The notes beneath the pieces are model-generated. The model searched no databases. It had not been told where the DNA came from and was given only the letters and a program-made list of their open reading frames with translations. From Bacillota bacterium (lineage in GTDB: Bacteria > Bacillota > Syntrophomonadia > Syntrophomonadales > Syntrophomonadaceae): a stretch of DNA of 64,000 bases. Positions 8,885 through 16,405 of the stretch are shown here, one piece after another; positions within the stretch are counted from its first letter, which is position 1, and every line of letters starts with the position of its first letter. Location of the stretch: assembly GCA_029550685.1 (NCBI GenBank), contig JAKPGY010000212.1, forward strand, positions 1-64,000, in the 5' to 3' direction. The position numbers and the translations under genes were made by a program.

Positions 8885-9490
8885 ATGGAGATGAAGGAGT
8901 ATAAGCTTTCTGAACCTGTAAGAAAAGGTGATATGTCAATTGAAGAGGCTATTGCCAATAGGAGGTCAATCCGTACCTATAGCGAAGAGAAGATAGGGGA
9001 AAACGATATATCCCAGTTATTGTGGGCCGCGCAAGGCATTACTAATGAGGCAACAGGATTTAGGACAGCACCGTCAGCCGGCGCATTATATCCCCTGGAA
9101 ATATATGTGGTAATAGCAATGGTTGAAGGGATTGAAGCAGGATTATATAAGTATAATCCTGCAAGTCATATTTTGATTCTTAAGAAAAAAGGGGATATAA
9201 GAGATGATATTTGTAGTGTAAGCCTTTGGCAGGATAGTATAAAAAATGCCGCAGCTGTTATTATTTATTGCGCCGTGTTCAAGAGAACGTTTTATCGTTA
9301 TAGGGACAGGGCAGCGCAATATGTATATATCGAAACAGGACATGCAGCGCAAAATGTATATCTTCAAGCGGAGGCCCTCAAACTGGGAACAGTGGCAATA
9401 GGGGCTTTTTACAATGATGGGGTTAAAGAAGTACTTGATTTACCTGGTGAAGAGGAACCTGTTTACTTGATGCCCATAGGAAAGAAGTAG
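8885..9490 (+). CDS. SagB/ThcOx-type nitroreductase-family oxidoreductase
   Basis: This 201-residue FMN-binding protein is of the nitroreductase superfamily. Key parts are the FMN-phosphate contact RRSIRTY (residues 27-33), the SagB-type block TAPSAGALYPLEIYVV (around residue 60) and ETGHAAQNVYLQAEALKLGTVAIGAF near 150-175. SagB-type enzymes include azoline oxidases of peptide natural products as well as stand-alone reductases. No YcaO, precursor peptide or other peptide-maturation gene is adjacent, so a general oxidoreductase is more likely. The 120-bp gap before it contains no clear gene. Confidence 0.88.
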   Translation: MEMKEYKLSEPVRKGDMSIEEAIANRRSIRTYSEEKIGENDISQLLWAAQGITNEATGFRTAPSAGALYPLEIYVVIAMVEGIEAGLYKYNPASHILILKKKGDIRDDICSVSLWQDSIKNAAAVIIYCAVFKRTFYRYRDRAAQYVYIETGHAAQNVYLQAEALKLGTVAIGAFYNDGVKEVLDLPGEEEPVYLMPIGKK

Positions 9491-9649
9491 AATATTTGGC
9501 CGGGCAGCAAAATCAATAGCCGTGCTATGAATTATTGAAATCTTATATGTGCTTAAACACACGATAAAAATCCGGTTTTATATTAATATTTACAAAAGAT
9601 TTAGCCTGAAACTTTTGCAGTGGTTAATTAATTTAGGAGAGTAAATGTT

Positions 9650-10363
9650 ATGGAATACAAAATTTTAAGTTTTCCAATAACCATGCCATTTGGTAGCACT
9701 CAGCTTACAGTTTATCCAACCTTGCTTTGGGATCAGCAAAACATTATTCTTGTAGACTGCGGTTTTATCGGCTCGCTTCCCATATTGAAAACCGAATTGA
9801 ATCGGTATGGATTGTCGGCAGAGCAAGTAACCGGTCTTGTGCTGACGCATCATGACCACGACCATATGGGAGCGGCGGCCGCCCTAAAAAGGGTCAATCC
9901 CCGTATGAAAATATATGCCAACCAAGCGGAGGCACCCTATATTTCAGCGCAAGAAAAACCGCTTCGTCTGCAGCAAGCGGAGGACATGCAGAAAACACTT
10001 CCGCCGGAACAGCAGGATTTCGGCAAAGCGTTTTGTGATATGCTGCGTCGGGTTGAGCCTGTTTCAGTGGACGAATTCCTGCATGACGGCGATTATATGG
10101 ACTGGTGCGGCGGATGCCGCACCATCGCCACTCCGGGACACACGCCCGGGCACATTTCGCTTTTTATGGAAAACGACTCGATCGTCATCACCGGGGACGC
10201 TATGGCTTTGGAGAACGGCCTGCCAGTGATTGCAAATCCGCTGTTAACGCTGAATCTGGAGCAAGCTGTGCAATCTATGGATAAGCTAATGTCGCTCAAA
10301 GCAGATACTTACTACTGTTATCATGGAGGAATTTATCGTCAGAAAAGATCGGGGGCCGTCTGA
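9650..10363 (+). CDS. MBL-fold metallo-hydrolase
   Basis: This 237-residue soluble hydrolase has the metallo-beta-lactamase fold. The zinc motif THHDHDHMG (HxHxDH type) is near residue 66, followed by TPGHTPGHIS near 162 and ITGDAM near 180, with a late His in CYHGG near 225. The ATG at 9650 has GGAGA nine bases upstream. The C-terminus after CYHGGIYR is short and could be altered, but all metal ligands are present. Substrate unknown; the family includes glyoxalase-II-like and lactonase-like enzymes. Confidence 0.85.
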   Translation: MEYKILSFPITMPFGSTQLTVYPTLLWDQQNIILVDCGFIGSLPILKTELNRYGLSAEQVTGLVLTHHDHDHMGAAAALKRVNPRMKIYANQAEAPYISAQEKPLRLQQAEDMQKTLPPEQQDFGKAFCDMLRRVEPVSVDEFLHDGDYMDWCGGCRTIATPGHTPGHISLFMENDSIVITGDAMALENGLPVIANPLLTLNLEQAVQSMDKLMSLKADTYYCYHGGIYRQKRSGAV

Positions 10364-10505
10364 TCGCTCCAAAAGATCATTTATATGTTCCTGCAACCGC
10401 AAGGTTCAAAAACCAGCCCAAGACATCAATCTAGTTTGCCCGTTCCATGTGGAGTGCGTGGTACTGATGTCACGTGTAAAAACAAATAAGCCCTTGAAGA
10501 ACGGC

Positions 10506-10655
10506 TTAAATAGGGTTTTCCGGTAATTTGCCGTCTGCCGAAATATGCTTTTTGATGGTGGGATCGCCGGGAAGCCCTGTATTTTTATGTGTGCGATTGT
10601 TTGCGGGAAAACAGCCACAGCCTTTCGGGGTGACTCCCGGCAGTCGGGATTATGT
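10506..10655 (-). pseudogene. Unidentified minus-strand C-terminal fragment in a gene-poor gap
   Basis: In the 650-bp gap before the BREX operon the minus strand has an open frame ending at a TAA (10508-10506) that reads PKGCGCFPANN... then NTGLPGDPTIKKH and DGKLPENPI. The composition looks protein-like, but no start or homologous family is recognised. Further left the same strand shows another short open piece ending near 10664. The gap also holds a hairpin CGGGAG/CTCCCG at 10796-10815. Probably gene debris. Confidence 0.25.
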
Positions 10656-10946
10656 AAAGCTATACAAAATGGTCCTTTTCAAGATTTTTAGCTTTAATGT
10701 GCGGAAGGTTTGTGCCTGGACGTGGTAGTTCTGGATCACCCTGCAAGGGCTGTGGCCGTGAAGCCTCGGAAGCATTGTCCAAAATCTGGACACCGCGGGA
10801 GTTTTATGTCTCCCGGCACCCAGTCATAACCAGGGATTTTCAAACAAAAGAGGGAGAATGACAGTCTTTCTTTTATCAGATGTAGCTAATAAATAAAAAC
10901 AATTACAACATTTTCATGCTAATTCATACTAAACCCAAAAAAATCC

Positions 10947-10975
10947 TTTAGATTAACCCGAAAACTTGGTATACT
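10947..10975 (+). promoter_or_regulatory. Putative promoter of the BREX operon
   Basis: TTTAGA (10947-10952) and TATACT (10970-10975) are separated by 17 bp, about 45 bp before the HTH gene start. This is the best sigma-A-like match ahead of the operon. No equally good promoter was noticed between the later genes, whose spacing is mostly 6-60 bp. Confidence 0.5.
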
Positions 10976-11021
10976 TACTACTAAAGTCATAGTTGCAAGG
11001 CAACATTGGGAGGAAAAGCAA

Positions 11022-11213
11022 ATGTCTAAGGAACCTGAGAAATGGTCCAGCCTTGAGGAAATTGCCGAGCATCTCGGTCTAAGTAAAGACACTATCCGCA
11101 ACTGGATTAAGAAAGGTGCAATTCCACACCATCGAGTAGGCAAACAGTTCAAATTTAGAATTTCGGAAGTAGATGCCTGGGTCGAAAGTGGCCAGAGCGC
11201 AAAAATTAAATGA
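11022..11213 (+). CDS. Small excisionase/MerR-like HTH DNA-binding protein
   Basis: This 63-residue protein is almost entirely one winged-helix HTH of the excisionase type: SLEEIAEHLGLSKDTIRNWI (recognition helix), KGAIPHHRVGKQFKFRISEV (wing), ending in a short basic tail. It is the first gene of the BREX operon, 48 bp ahead of brxA, with an AGGA-type ribosome site. Similar small HTH genes often accompany methyltransferase-containing defence operons. A role as operon regulator is inferred from position; nothing in the sequence shows its target. Confidence 0.85.
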   Translation: MSKEPEKWSSLEEIAEHLGLSKDTIRNWIKKGAIPHHRVGKQFKFRISEVDAWVESGQSAKIK

Positions 11214-11261
11214 GCCGCTCATAGCAATTTGAGGCCGGAGGGGCTTGAAAAGGTGATCCAC

Positions 11262-11867
11262 ATGGATACTTCTATGCCGTACAAAGGCACCCTGACTTCT
11301 GAACAATTCCTGTTTTATGAGATGAGAATTGTGTCGAAGCAGTACCTTGAAGGCAAGCCTATTGAAGAAATTATTGAAAACATCAAAAGGGACAACTTGT
11401 TTCAGTACCCGACCGAGAGGAAGGTATCGCTGCACACCCGCGCTTGCTATAAGCGAATTATTGCCCTTGGCAACGAGAGATTGGTATACCATCTAGCGAA
11501 TGCACCCGTCGATGTAGCAAAGCAGATTAACCTTTATGCAATGATGCGCTATAACCGCCTTGTACGTGAGTTTATGATTGACCTCATCGGTGAAAAGTAC
11601 CGTCAACAGGACTTTTCCTACACCAGGAAAGACATCAACGTGTTCTTTTCCCGCTTGCAGGCACAAAACGAGTATGTGGCGGCTTGGAGTGAGCAGACGA
11701 TAGCTAAGTTAAAGCAGGTTCTGACCAAGTGCCTGGTTGAAACGCAGATTCTGGACAGCGTGAAGGACACCACGCTGAACCCCATCTGCATCAGTGCGGA
11801 ACTTGAAGCGGGCATCCGCGAAAACAATGACCTGGAGGCACTTGCTGCCTTCAACTGTTTCAGGTAG
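11262..11867 (+). CDS. brxA: BREX protein BrxA (DUF1819)
   Basis: First core gene of the type 1 BREX phage-defence system. BrxA-family proteins are about 200 residues, all-helical and DNA-binding. I choose ATG 11262 (201 residues) because AGGTGA lies five bases upstream; a TTG at 11229 is the longer alternative. Family features are YKGTLTSEQFLFYEMRIVS near the start and the helical block around VAKQINLYAMMRYNRLVREF. It is followed by brxB after 12 bp. Assignment is strengthened by the complete gene order that follows. Confidence 0.93.
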   Translation: MDTSMPYKGTLTSEQFLFYEMRIVSKQYLEGKPIEEIIENIKRDNLFQYPTERKVSLHTRACYKRIIALGNERLVYHLANAPVDVAKQINLYAMMRYNRLVREFMIDLIGEKYRQQDFSYTRKDINVFFSRLQAQNEYVAAWSEQTIAKLKQVLTKCLVETQILDSVKDTTLNPICISAELEAGIRENNDLEALAAFNCFR

Positions 11868-11879
11868 AGGAGCGATACA

Positions 11880-12437
11880 ATGGCAGACATCAAAAGAGAA
11901 CTTGACAAAATCAAGGAGCGTATTTCCGACCCGAATTTTCTTGCCAATAAGGGGCTTGCTAACGAGGTGGGGATTCACGTCTTCAAATACGCTCCGCAAT
12001 ACGAACTCATAGTCCGCGACTACGTTGAGCGGCTGGTAAATACACCGTCCGACGGCTTCAGGGTTATCGAGCGGAATATGTATAAGATCCTGCTTGAAAT
12101 ACTGGATGAAAAACGGGTGCTCGGTGCTGTGCCGTCCCTGGAGGAAAAGAAAGGCAAGGATTACCTCCTCGCCCAGCTTCAGAAGGTAGCCACACCAGAG
12201 GCGTTTTTAGCCAAGATGAAATATGAGCCCCACCAGTATGGCGATGTGCTGTTCCTAACAGGCGTCGGCAAGGTTTATCCCTTTATGCGGTCGCACAAAA
12301 TGCTGGACATTATGCAGCAGGAGTTTTCAGATGTACCGATTGTGGTGTTTTATCCAGGGGAATTCAACGGGCAAAACCTAATCCTTTTCAATAAGTTCCA
12401 CGATGGGAACTATTACAGGGCGTTCAATCTACTTTAA
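11880..12437 (+). CDS. brxB: BREX protein BrxB (DUF1788)
   Basis: A 185-residue BrxB-family protein, second core gene of type 1 BREX. BrxB is a small cytoplasmic protein of unclear biochemical role that is needed for defence in characterised systems. The DUF1788 character shows in the internal GVGKVYPFMRSHKMLDIM followed by VPIVVFYPGEFNGQNL and the closing FNKFHDGNYYRAFNLL. A GGAG ribosome site lies before the ATG. brxC starts 15 bp after its stop. Length is normal for the family and the frame is intact. Confidence 0.93.
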   Translation: MADIKRELDKIKERISDPNFLANKGLANEVGIHVFKYAPQYELIVRDYVERLVNTPSDGFRVIERNMYKILLEILDEKRVLGAVPSLEEKKGKDYLLAQLQKVATPEAFLAKMKYEPHQYGDVLFLTGVGKVYPFMRSHKMLDIMQQEFSDVPIVVFYPGEFNGQNLILFNKFHDGNYYRAFNLL

Positions 12438-12452
12438 GCTGAGGTGAGTTTT

Positions 12453-15400
12453 ATGAAGATTCAAAATATGTTCCAAAAGGATATCAACCGTGATATAAAC
12501 GGTGTTGTCAAGGTGACACAAGACGACGAGGAGAGTTTAAAGCAGGAACTTGAAGAGTACATAATTACCAGGGAACTCCGCCGCCATTTCAATACCTTCT
12601 TTGATAACTATTCAAAAGCCATCGACAAGCCAACCGACAAAATAGGGGTCTGGATTTCGGGCTTCTTTGGAAGCGGTAAATCGCACCTTCTTAAAATACT
12701 TTCTTACCTGCTCTCAAATCGCGTAGTTTGCGGTAAACGTGCTGTTGAGTATTTCAAAGACAAATTCGACGACCCGATGATGTACGCCACCGTTGTCCGA
12801 TGCACCAGCATTCCCACGGAGTCTATCCTTTTCAACATAGATATTGAGGGTCCAATTAACAAAGACAAAACTGCTGTTCTGCGCGTGTTCGCCAAGATGT
12901 TCTACAACCATCTCGGCTTCTACGGCGAAGATTTAAAAATTGCGAAATTGGAACGTTTTATTGATAAACAGGGCAAAACCGTAGAATTTCGCAGGGTATT
13001 TGAGGAAGTCAACGGTGCACCATGGGTAGAAAGGCGGGACGCCTACGCTTTCTTTGAGGACGATATTGTAACTGTTTTGCAGCGCGTACTCGGTATGAGC
13101 GAAATCGCTGCACGCAACTGGTTCAACAGCGACGATAGCGTGAATATGAGCATCAGGCAGCTTGTTGAGGAAATCAAGGAATATGTCGATTCCAAGGGCA
13201 AAGATTTCCGGTTACTCTTCTGTGTGGACGAGGTTGGTCAATATATAGGCGACGACGGTGACCTGATGATTAACCTTCAATCCATCGTAGAAGAAGTCGG
13301 CAGCAAATGCCGGGGCAAGGTTTGGATAATGGTCACCAGCCAGGAAGCTATCGACTCGGTGGTGAAAATCAGCGGCGACGACTTCTCAAAGATCCAGGGG
13401 CGATTTAACACGCGCCTGTCCCTGTCTTCTGCTTCCGTGGATGAAGTTATCAAAAAGCGTATCCTTGAAAAGACTGAGAAAGCGGACGCGCTCCTGCGTA
13501 TGGTTTATGAGAAGGAACACGCCGTATTGAAGAATCTTTTTACTTTCAAGGAAGCGGTACTGGATATCAAGGGCTACGCTGATGCCGGCGAATTCTCCGT
13601 GACTTATCCCTTCGTGCCCTACCAGTTCATCATCATTCAGAAGGTTCTAGCTGAAATCCGCAAGCACGGTAATGCCGGCAAGCATCTTTCAGGCGGTGAG
13701 CGCTCGATGCTTTCCGGTTTCCAGGAGGCAGCACAGAAGGTGCAGAACAAAGACGAGAATGCCCTTGTACCTTTCTGGCAGTTCTATGACACGGTGCATA
13801 CTTTCCTCGAAAGCCCCATACGCCGTGTGATTGACCGCTGCCAGACCGCTGCTGACAGGCATAACGGCTTGGAACAGCTTGATGTGAGCGTTTTAAAATT
13901 ACTCTACCTCGTGCGCTACATCGACGACTTCAAGGCAAACATAGACAACATAGCTACCCTGATGGTGGACGACATCCGCACGGACAAAATAATCCTGCGG
14001 CGTGAAATAGCTGAATCCCTGGTACGGTTGGAGGCCCAGAATTACGTCGCCAGAAACGGCGATACCTACTTGTTCCTGACAGATGAGGAACAGGAAATAG
14101 CCATCGAAATCCGCAATACCACTGTGGACAGCGCAACTATCGTTCAAAGTATCGGGCAAACGATTTTCAGCGACATCTACCCGTACAAGAAATACAAGTA
14201 TCATAAATACGACTTCGCCTATGACCAGTATGTCGATGATACTCTCATCGGTAATGCCACCGGAGGTGTCCGTTTGCGTTTCGTGACCGTGGCAAGCGAC
14301 TACTATAATGCTCCTGAAGCAAAGCTGATTATGGACTCGCACAGCAACCGGGAGGTTATTGTTCTGCTGTCCAATGAAGTCCAGTATTTTGAGGAACTGG
14401 AAATTGCCGCAAAAATCCGTAAGTATATCAAGCTGAAGAATGTGGCCCAGTTGCCGGAGAGAATTAGAGATATTATCCGCAAGCGCCAGGAGCAAGCCCG
14501 CATGCTGGAAGAGAGCGCGAAAGCGCAGATAGAAAAGGCCATCGCCGGCGGCACGTTTTATATCTTTGGCGAAAAGGTCGAGATTAAGCAGGGCGACGCC
14601 AGGAGCAAACTGGACGAAGCGATGAAGCAATTGATCGAAAGCGTTTATTTTAAACTGAACCTTATCGACACGTTCAGTGAAGACGATACGGATATTCTGA
14701 ACATCCTCAACGGTGCGCCGCAACAGAACTTTATTGCCGGCACCGGTTCCAACAACGAGTTTGCCTTGCACGAAATAAGCCAGTGGCTTGAGGAACGCCA
14801 CATGAACCACGTTCCGGTTTCAATGGGCGACGTTCAGCGGCGTTACCAGGCGATACCCTACGGTTGGCGCGAGATTGACATTGCTTCACTTGTCGCCAGG
14901 CTTATCGTAGCTCAGAAGATAGAAATACGCTATGGCGGAGCGGTCGTGAGCAAGGACGATAAAAATCTCGTCCGCTACCTTCGCTTAAAATCGGAGATTG
15001 ACAAGGTAAGCGTGAGCCGCCGGATCTCCCCGTCCGAGGGTGATATGCGGAAAGCTGTCAAGTTCCTGCGCGAGTGGCTTGGACAGATGAGCATCGCTGA
15101 AGACGAGGACGGGCTGGTTGCTTTCGTTAAGGATACTTTGAACACAAAACTAAAGCATTACGAGGCCCTGCTCAATGAATACAACCACGCTCGCTACCCG
15201 GGAAAGGATGTGGTAGTAGAAGCCTGTGACTTGATGCGCGACATCCTCTCCCAGAAGAACAACAACGTGGCTCTCTTAAAACGGCTGCTTACCAGGCAAG
15301 ACGATTTGCTTGATATCACCGAAGATATGGAAGAAGTCGAAACCTTCTTCAAATCTCAGCGGACTATCTTTGACGCGGCGCGCAAGCTCCTAAATGAACT

Positions 15401-15977
15401 CCAAAATGAGCGGGACTATTTTACTTTAGACCCCGCTACCAGCGATAAAATTGGCCAGGTTACAGCTATTCTTAGCATGCCAAGGCCCTATGGCAGGATT
15501 AAAGACCTCCCTGATCTGATGCAGTCAATCCAAACTGCGTATAGCGTCCTTCTTGAGCAAAAGAAAGGGGAAGTGCGCGGTATCATCACCTTGTGTATGG
15601 GTGATATCCACACACTGGCAGGTTATGGAGGCAAGGCGAAAGACGAAGTCAGGAAGTCAGACGAGCGCTTCAACGAGTACAAGCAGAAGGTTGACAATGC
15701 AACAAGCCTTACCGTGCTTGACGCAATGATCACGCAGGTACAGAACTACAAGGACCAGGTTGCCAAGCGGTTGGAATCCATCCTCAGAGAAGACCTGGCT
15801 TCATGCAAAGCGGGTGGTAAAAAGCCAAATCCGCAAAATATTGTGCACTTGCGCCGTTATGATGTATTCCCCGTAAAGCGTCTGACCTCCCGCAAGGACG
15901 TGGACACCTATTTAGATACGATTCGCGGGAAGCTGTACGATCTCTTGGAGAAAAGCGACGGAATCCAGATAAATTAG
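12453..15977 (+). CDS. brxC: BREX ATPase BrxC
   Basis: This 1174-residue P-loop protein (PglY/BrxC family, DUF499-like) is the large ATPase of type 1 BREX. Walker A is GFFGSGKSH at about residues 70-78 and the Walker B-like LLFCVDEVGQ is near 255. The C-terminal half is largely alpha-helical. I take ATG 12453, six bases behind GAGGTG, over the GTG at 12444. Its TAG stop (15975-15977) coincides with the first heptad of the inverted repeat flanking the next gene, so the last few bases may have been reshaped by that insertion; the final residues read SDGIQIN. Confidence 0.95.
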   Translation: MKIQNMFQKDINRDINGVVKVTQDDEESLKQELEEYIITRELRRHFNTFFDNYSKAIDKPTDKIGVWISGFFGSGKSHLLKILSYLLSNRVVCGKRAVEYFKDKFDDPMMYATVVRCTSIPTESILFNIDIEGPINKDKTAVLRVFAKMFYNHLGFYGEDLKIAKLERFIDKQGKTVEFRRVFEEVNGAPWVERRDAYAFFEDDIVTVLQRVLGMSEIAARNWFNSDDSVNMSIRQLVEEIKEYVDSKGKDFRLLFCVDEVGQYIGDDGDLMINLQSIVEEVGSKCRGKVWIMVTSQEAIDSVVKISGDDFSKIQGRFNTRLSLSSASVDEVIKKRILEKTEKADALLRMVYEKEHAVLKNLFTFKEAVLDIKGYADAGEFSVTYPFVPYQFIIIQKVLAEIRKHGNAGKHLSGGERSMLSGFQEAAQKVQNKDENALVPFWQFYDTVHTFLESPIRRVIDRCQTAADRHNGLEQLDVSVLKLLYLVRYIDDFKANIDNIATLMVDDIRTDKIILRREIAESLVRLEAQNYVARNGDTYLFLTDEEQEIAIEIRNTTVDSATIVQSIGQTIFSDIYPYKKYKYHKYDFAYDQYVDDTLIGNATGGVRLRFVTVASDYYNAPEAKLIMDSHSNREVIVLLSNEVQYFEELEIAAKIRKYIKLKNVAQLPERIRDIIRKRQEQARMLEESAKAQIEKAIAGGTFYIFGEKVEIKQGDARSKLDEAMKQLIESVYFKLNLIDTFSEDDTDILNILNGAPQQNFIAGTGSNNEFALHEISQWLEERHMNHVPVSMGDVQRRYQAIPYGWREIDIASLVARLIVAQKIEIRYGGAVVSKDDKNLVRYLRLKSEIDKVSVSRRISPSEGDMRKAVKFLREWLGQMSIAEDEDGLVAFVKDTLNTKLKHYEALLNEYNHARYPGKDVVVEACDLMRDILSQKNNNVALLKRLLTRQDDLLDITEDMEEVETFFKSQRTIFDAARKLLNELQNERDYFTLDPATSDKIGQVTAILSMPRPYGRIKDLPDLMQSIQTAYSVLLEQKKGEVRGIITLCMGDIHTLAGYGGKAKDEVRKSDERFNEYKQKVDNATSLTVLDAMITQVQNYKDQVAKRLESILREDLASCKAGGKKPNPQNIVHLRRYDVFPVKRLTSRKDVDTYLDTIRGKLYDLLEKSDGIQIN

Positions 15978-16005
15978 GGATTAGGGAGTAGGGAGTAGGG
16001 AGTAG
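15976..16005 (+). repeat. Left 30-bp inverted repeat of heptads (four-helix-bundle cassette)
   Basis: Four tandem 7-bp units: AGGGATT, then three AGGGAGT, plus AG. It is the near-perfect inverted complement (26 of 30) of 16355-16384. Because 7 is not a multiple of 3, the TAG in successive units (15975, 15982, 15989, 15996, 16003) falls in all three frames. The last unit also provides GGGAG as ribosome site for the gene at 16007. Confidence 0.85.
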
Positions 16006-16006
16006 T

Positions 16007-16372
16007 ATGAGTGTAAAAAGCTATCGTGAGCTTATAGTCTGGCAAAAGGCTATGGACTTAGTTATAGAGGTCTACAATCTTACTAAACTATTGCCGAAAG
16101 AAGAATTATATGTTCTAACCAGTCAAATAAGGCGAGCGGTCGTCTCAATCCCCTCAAATATTGCAGAAGGAAACGCACGGCATACATCATCCGAATACGT
16201 CAGATTTTTGGCCATAGCTAGAGGTTCAAAGTCCGAGGTAGAGACGCAACTTGAAATATGCGTCAGGTTGAATTATTTAAGTGCGGAACAGGTGCAAACA
16301 GCAATGGGACTGTGCAACGAAGTAGGGAAAATGCTAAATTCAATGATCCAGAAACTAATCCCTACTCCCTAG
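16007..16372 (+). CDS. Four-helix-bundle protein (S23/IVP family) inserted in the BREX operon
   Basis: This 121-residue protein belongs to the four-helix-bundle family first known from proteins encoded in 23S rRNA intervening sequences. Typical blocks are SYRELIVWQKAMDLVIEVY, LTSQIRRAVVSIPSNIAEG (residues 39-57), SSEYVRFLAIARGSKSEVET and a final helix. Members form pentamers and are thought to bind nucleic acid; some act with retroelements (Avd). It lies between brxC and pglX, where core BREX operons usually have no such gene. The gene is bounded by 30-bp inverted repeats, and its last residues (LIPTP) are encoded inside the right arm. The ribosome site is unusual, formed by a repeat unit. 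A role in defence is not shown. Confidence 0.9.
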   Translation: MSVKSYRELIVWQKAMDLVIEVYNLTKLLPKEELYVLTSQIRRAVVSIPSNIAEGNARHTSSEYVRFLAIARGSKSEVETQLEICVRLNYLSAEQVQTAMGLCNEVGKMLNSMIQKLIPTP

Positions 16373-16384
16373 CCCCTACTCCCT
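16355..16384 (-). repeat. Right 30-bp inverted repeat of heptads
   Basis: Read on the minus strand it is AGGGAGT, AGGGGCT, AGGGAGT, AGGGATT, AG. It matches the left arm at 15976-16005 in 26 of 30 positions. It overlaps the end of the four-helix-bundle gene (stop TAG at 16370) and ends 21 bp before the pglX start, leaving the pglX ribosome site AAAGGAGG intact. Confidence 0.85.
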
Positions 16385-16405
16385 GTTCCGACAAAGGAGG
16401 AACCC

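Noticed and set aside
7903-9490. Peptide natural-product (azole) or phenazine cluster from PhzF plus SagB-type genes
   Set aside because: No YcaO, precursor peptide, phz core gene or dedicated exporter is adjacent; both families are common as stand-alone enzymes.
13899-14810. 303-codon minus-strand open frame inside brxC
   Set aside because: It lies wholly antisense to a strongly supported BrxC frame, has no ribosome site and no recognisable protein features.
15976-16005. Heptad repeats as a phase-variation switch for brxC or pglX
   Set aside because: The repeats lie after the brxC stop and before the pglX ribosome site, so a change in copy number would not shift either frame.
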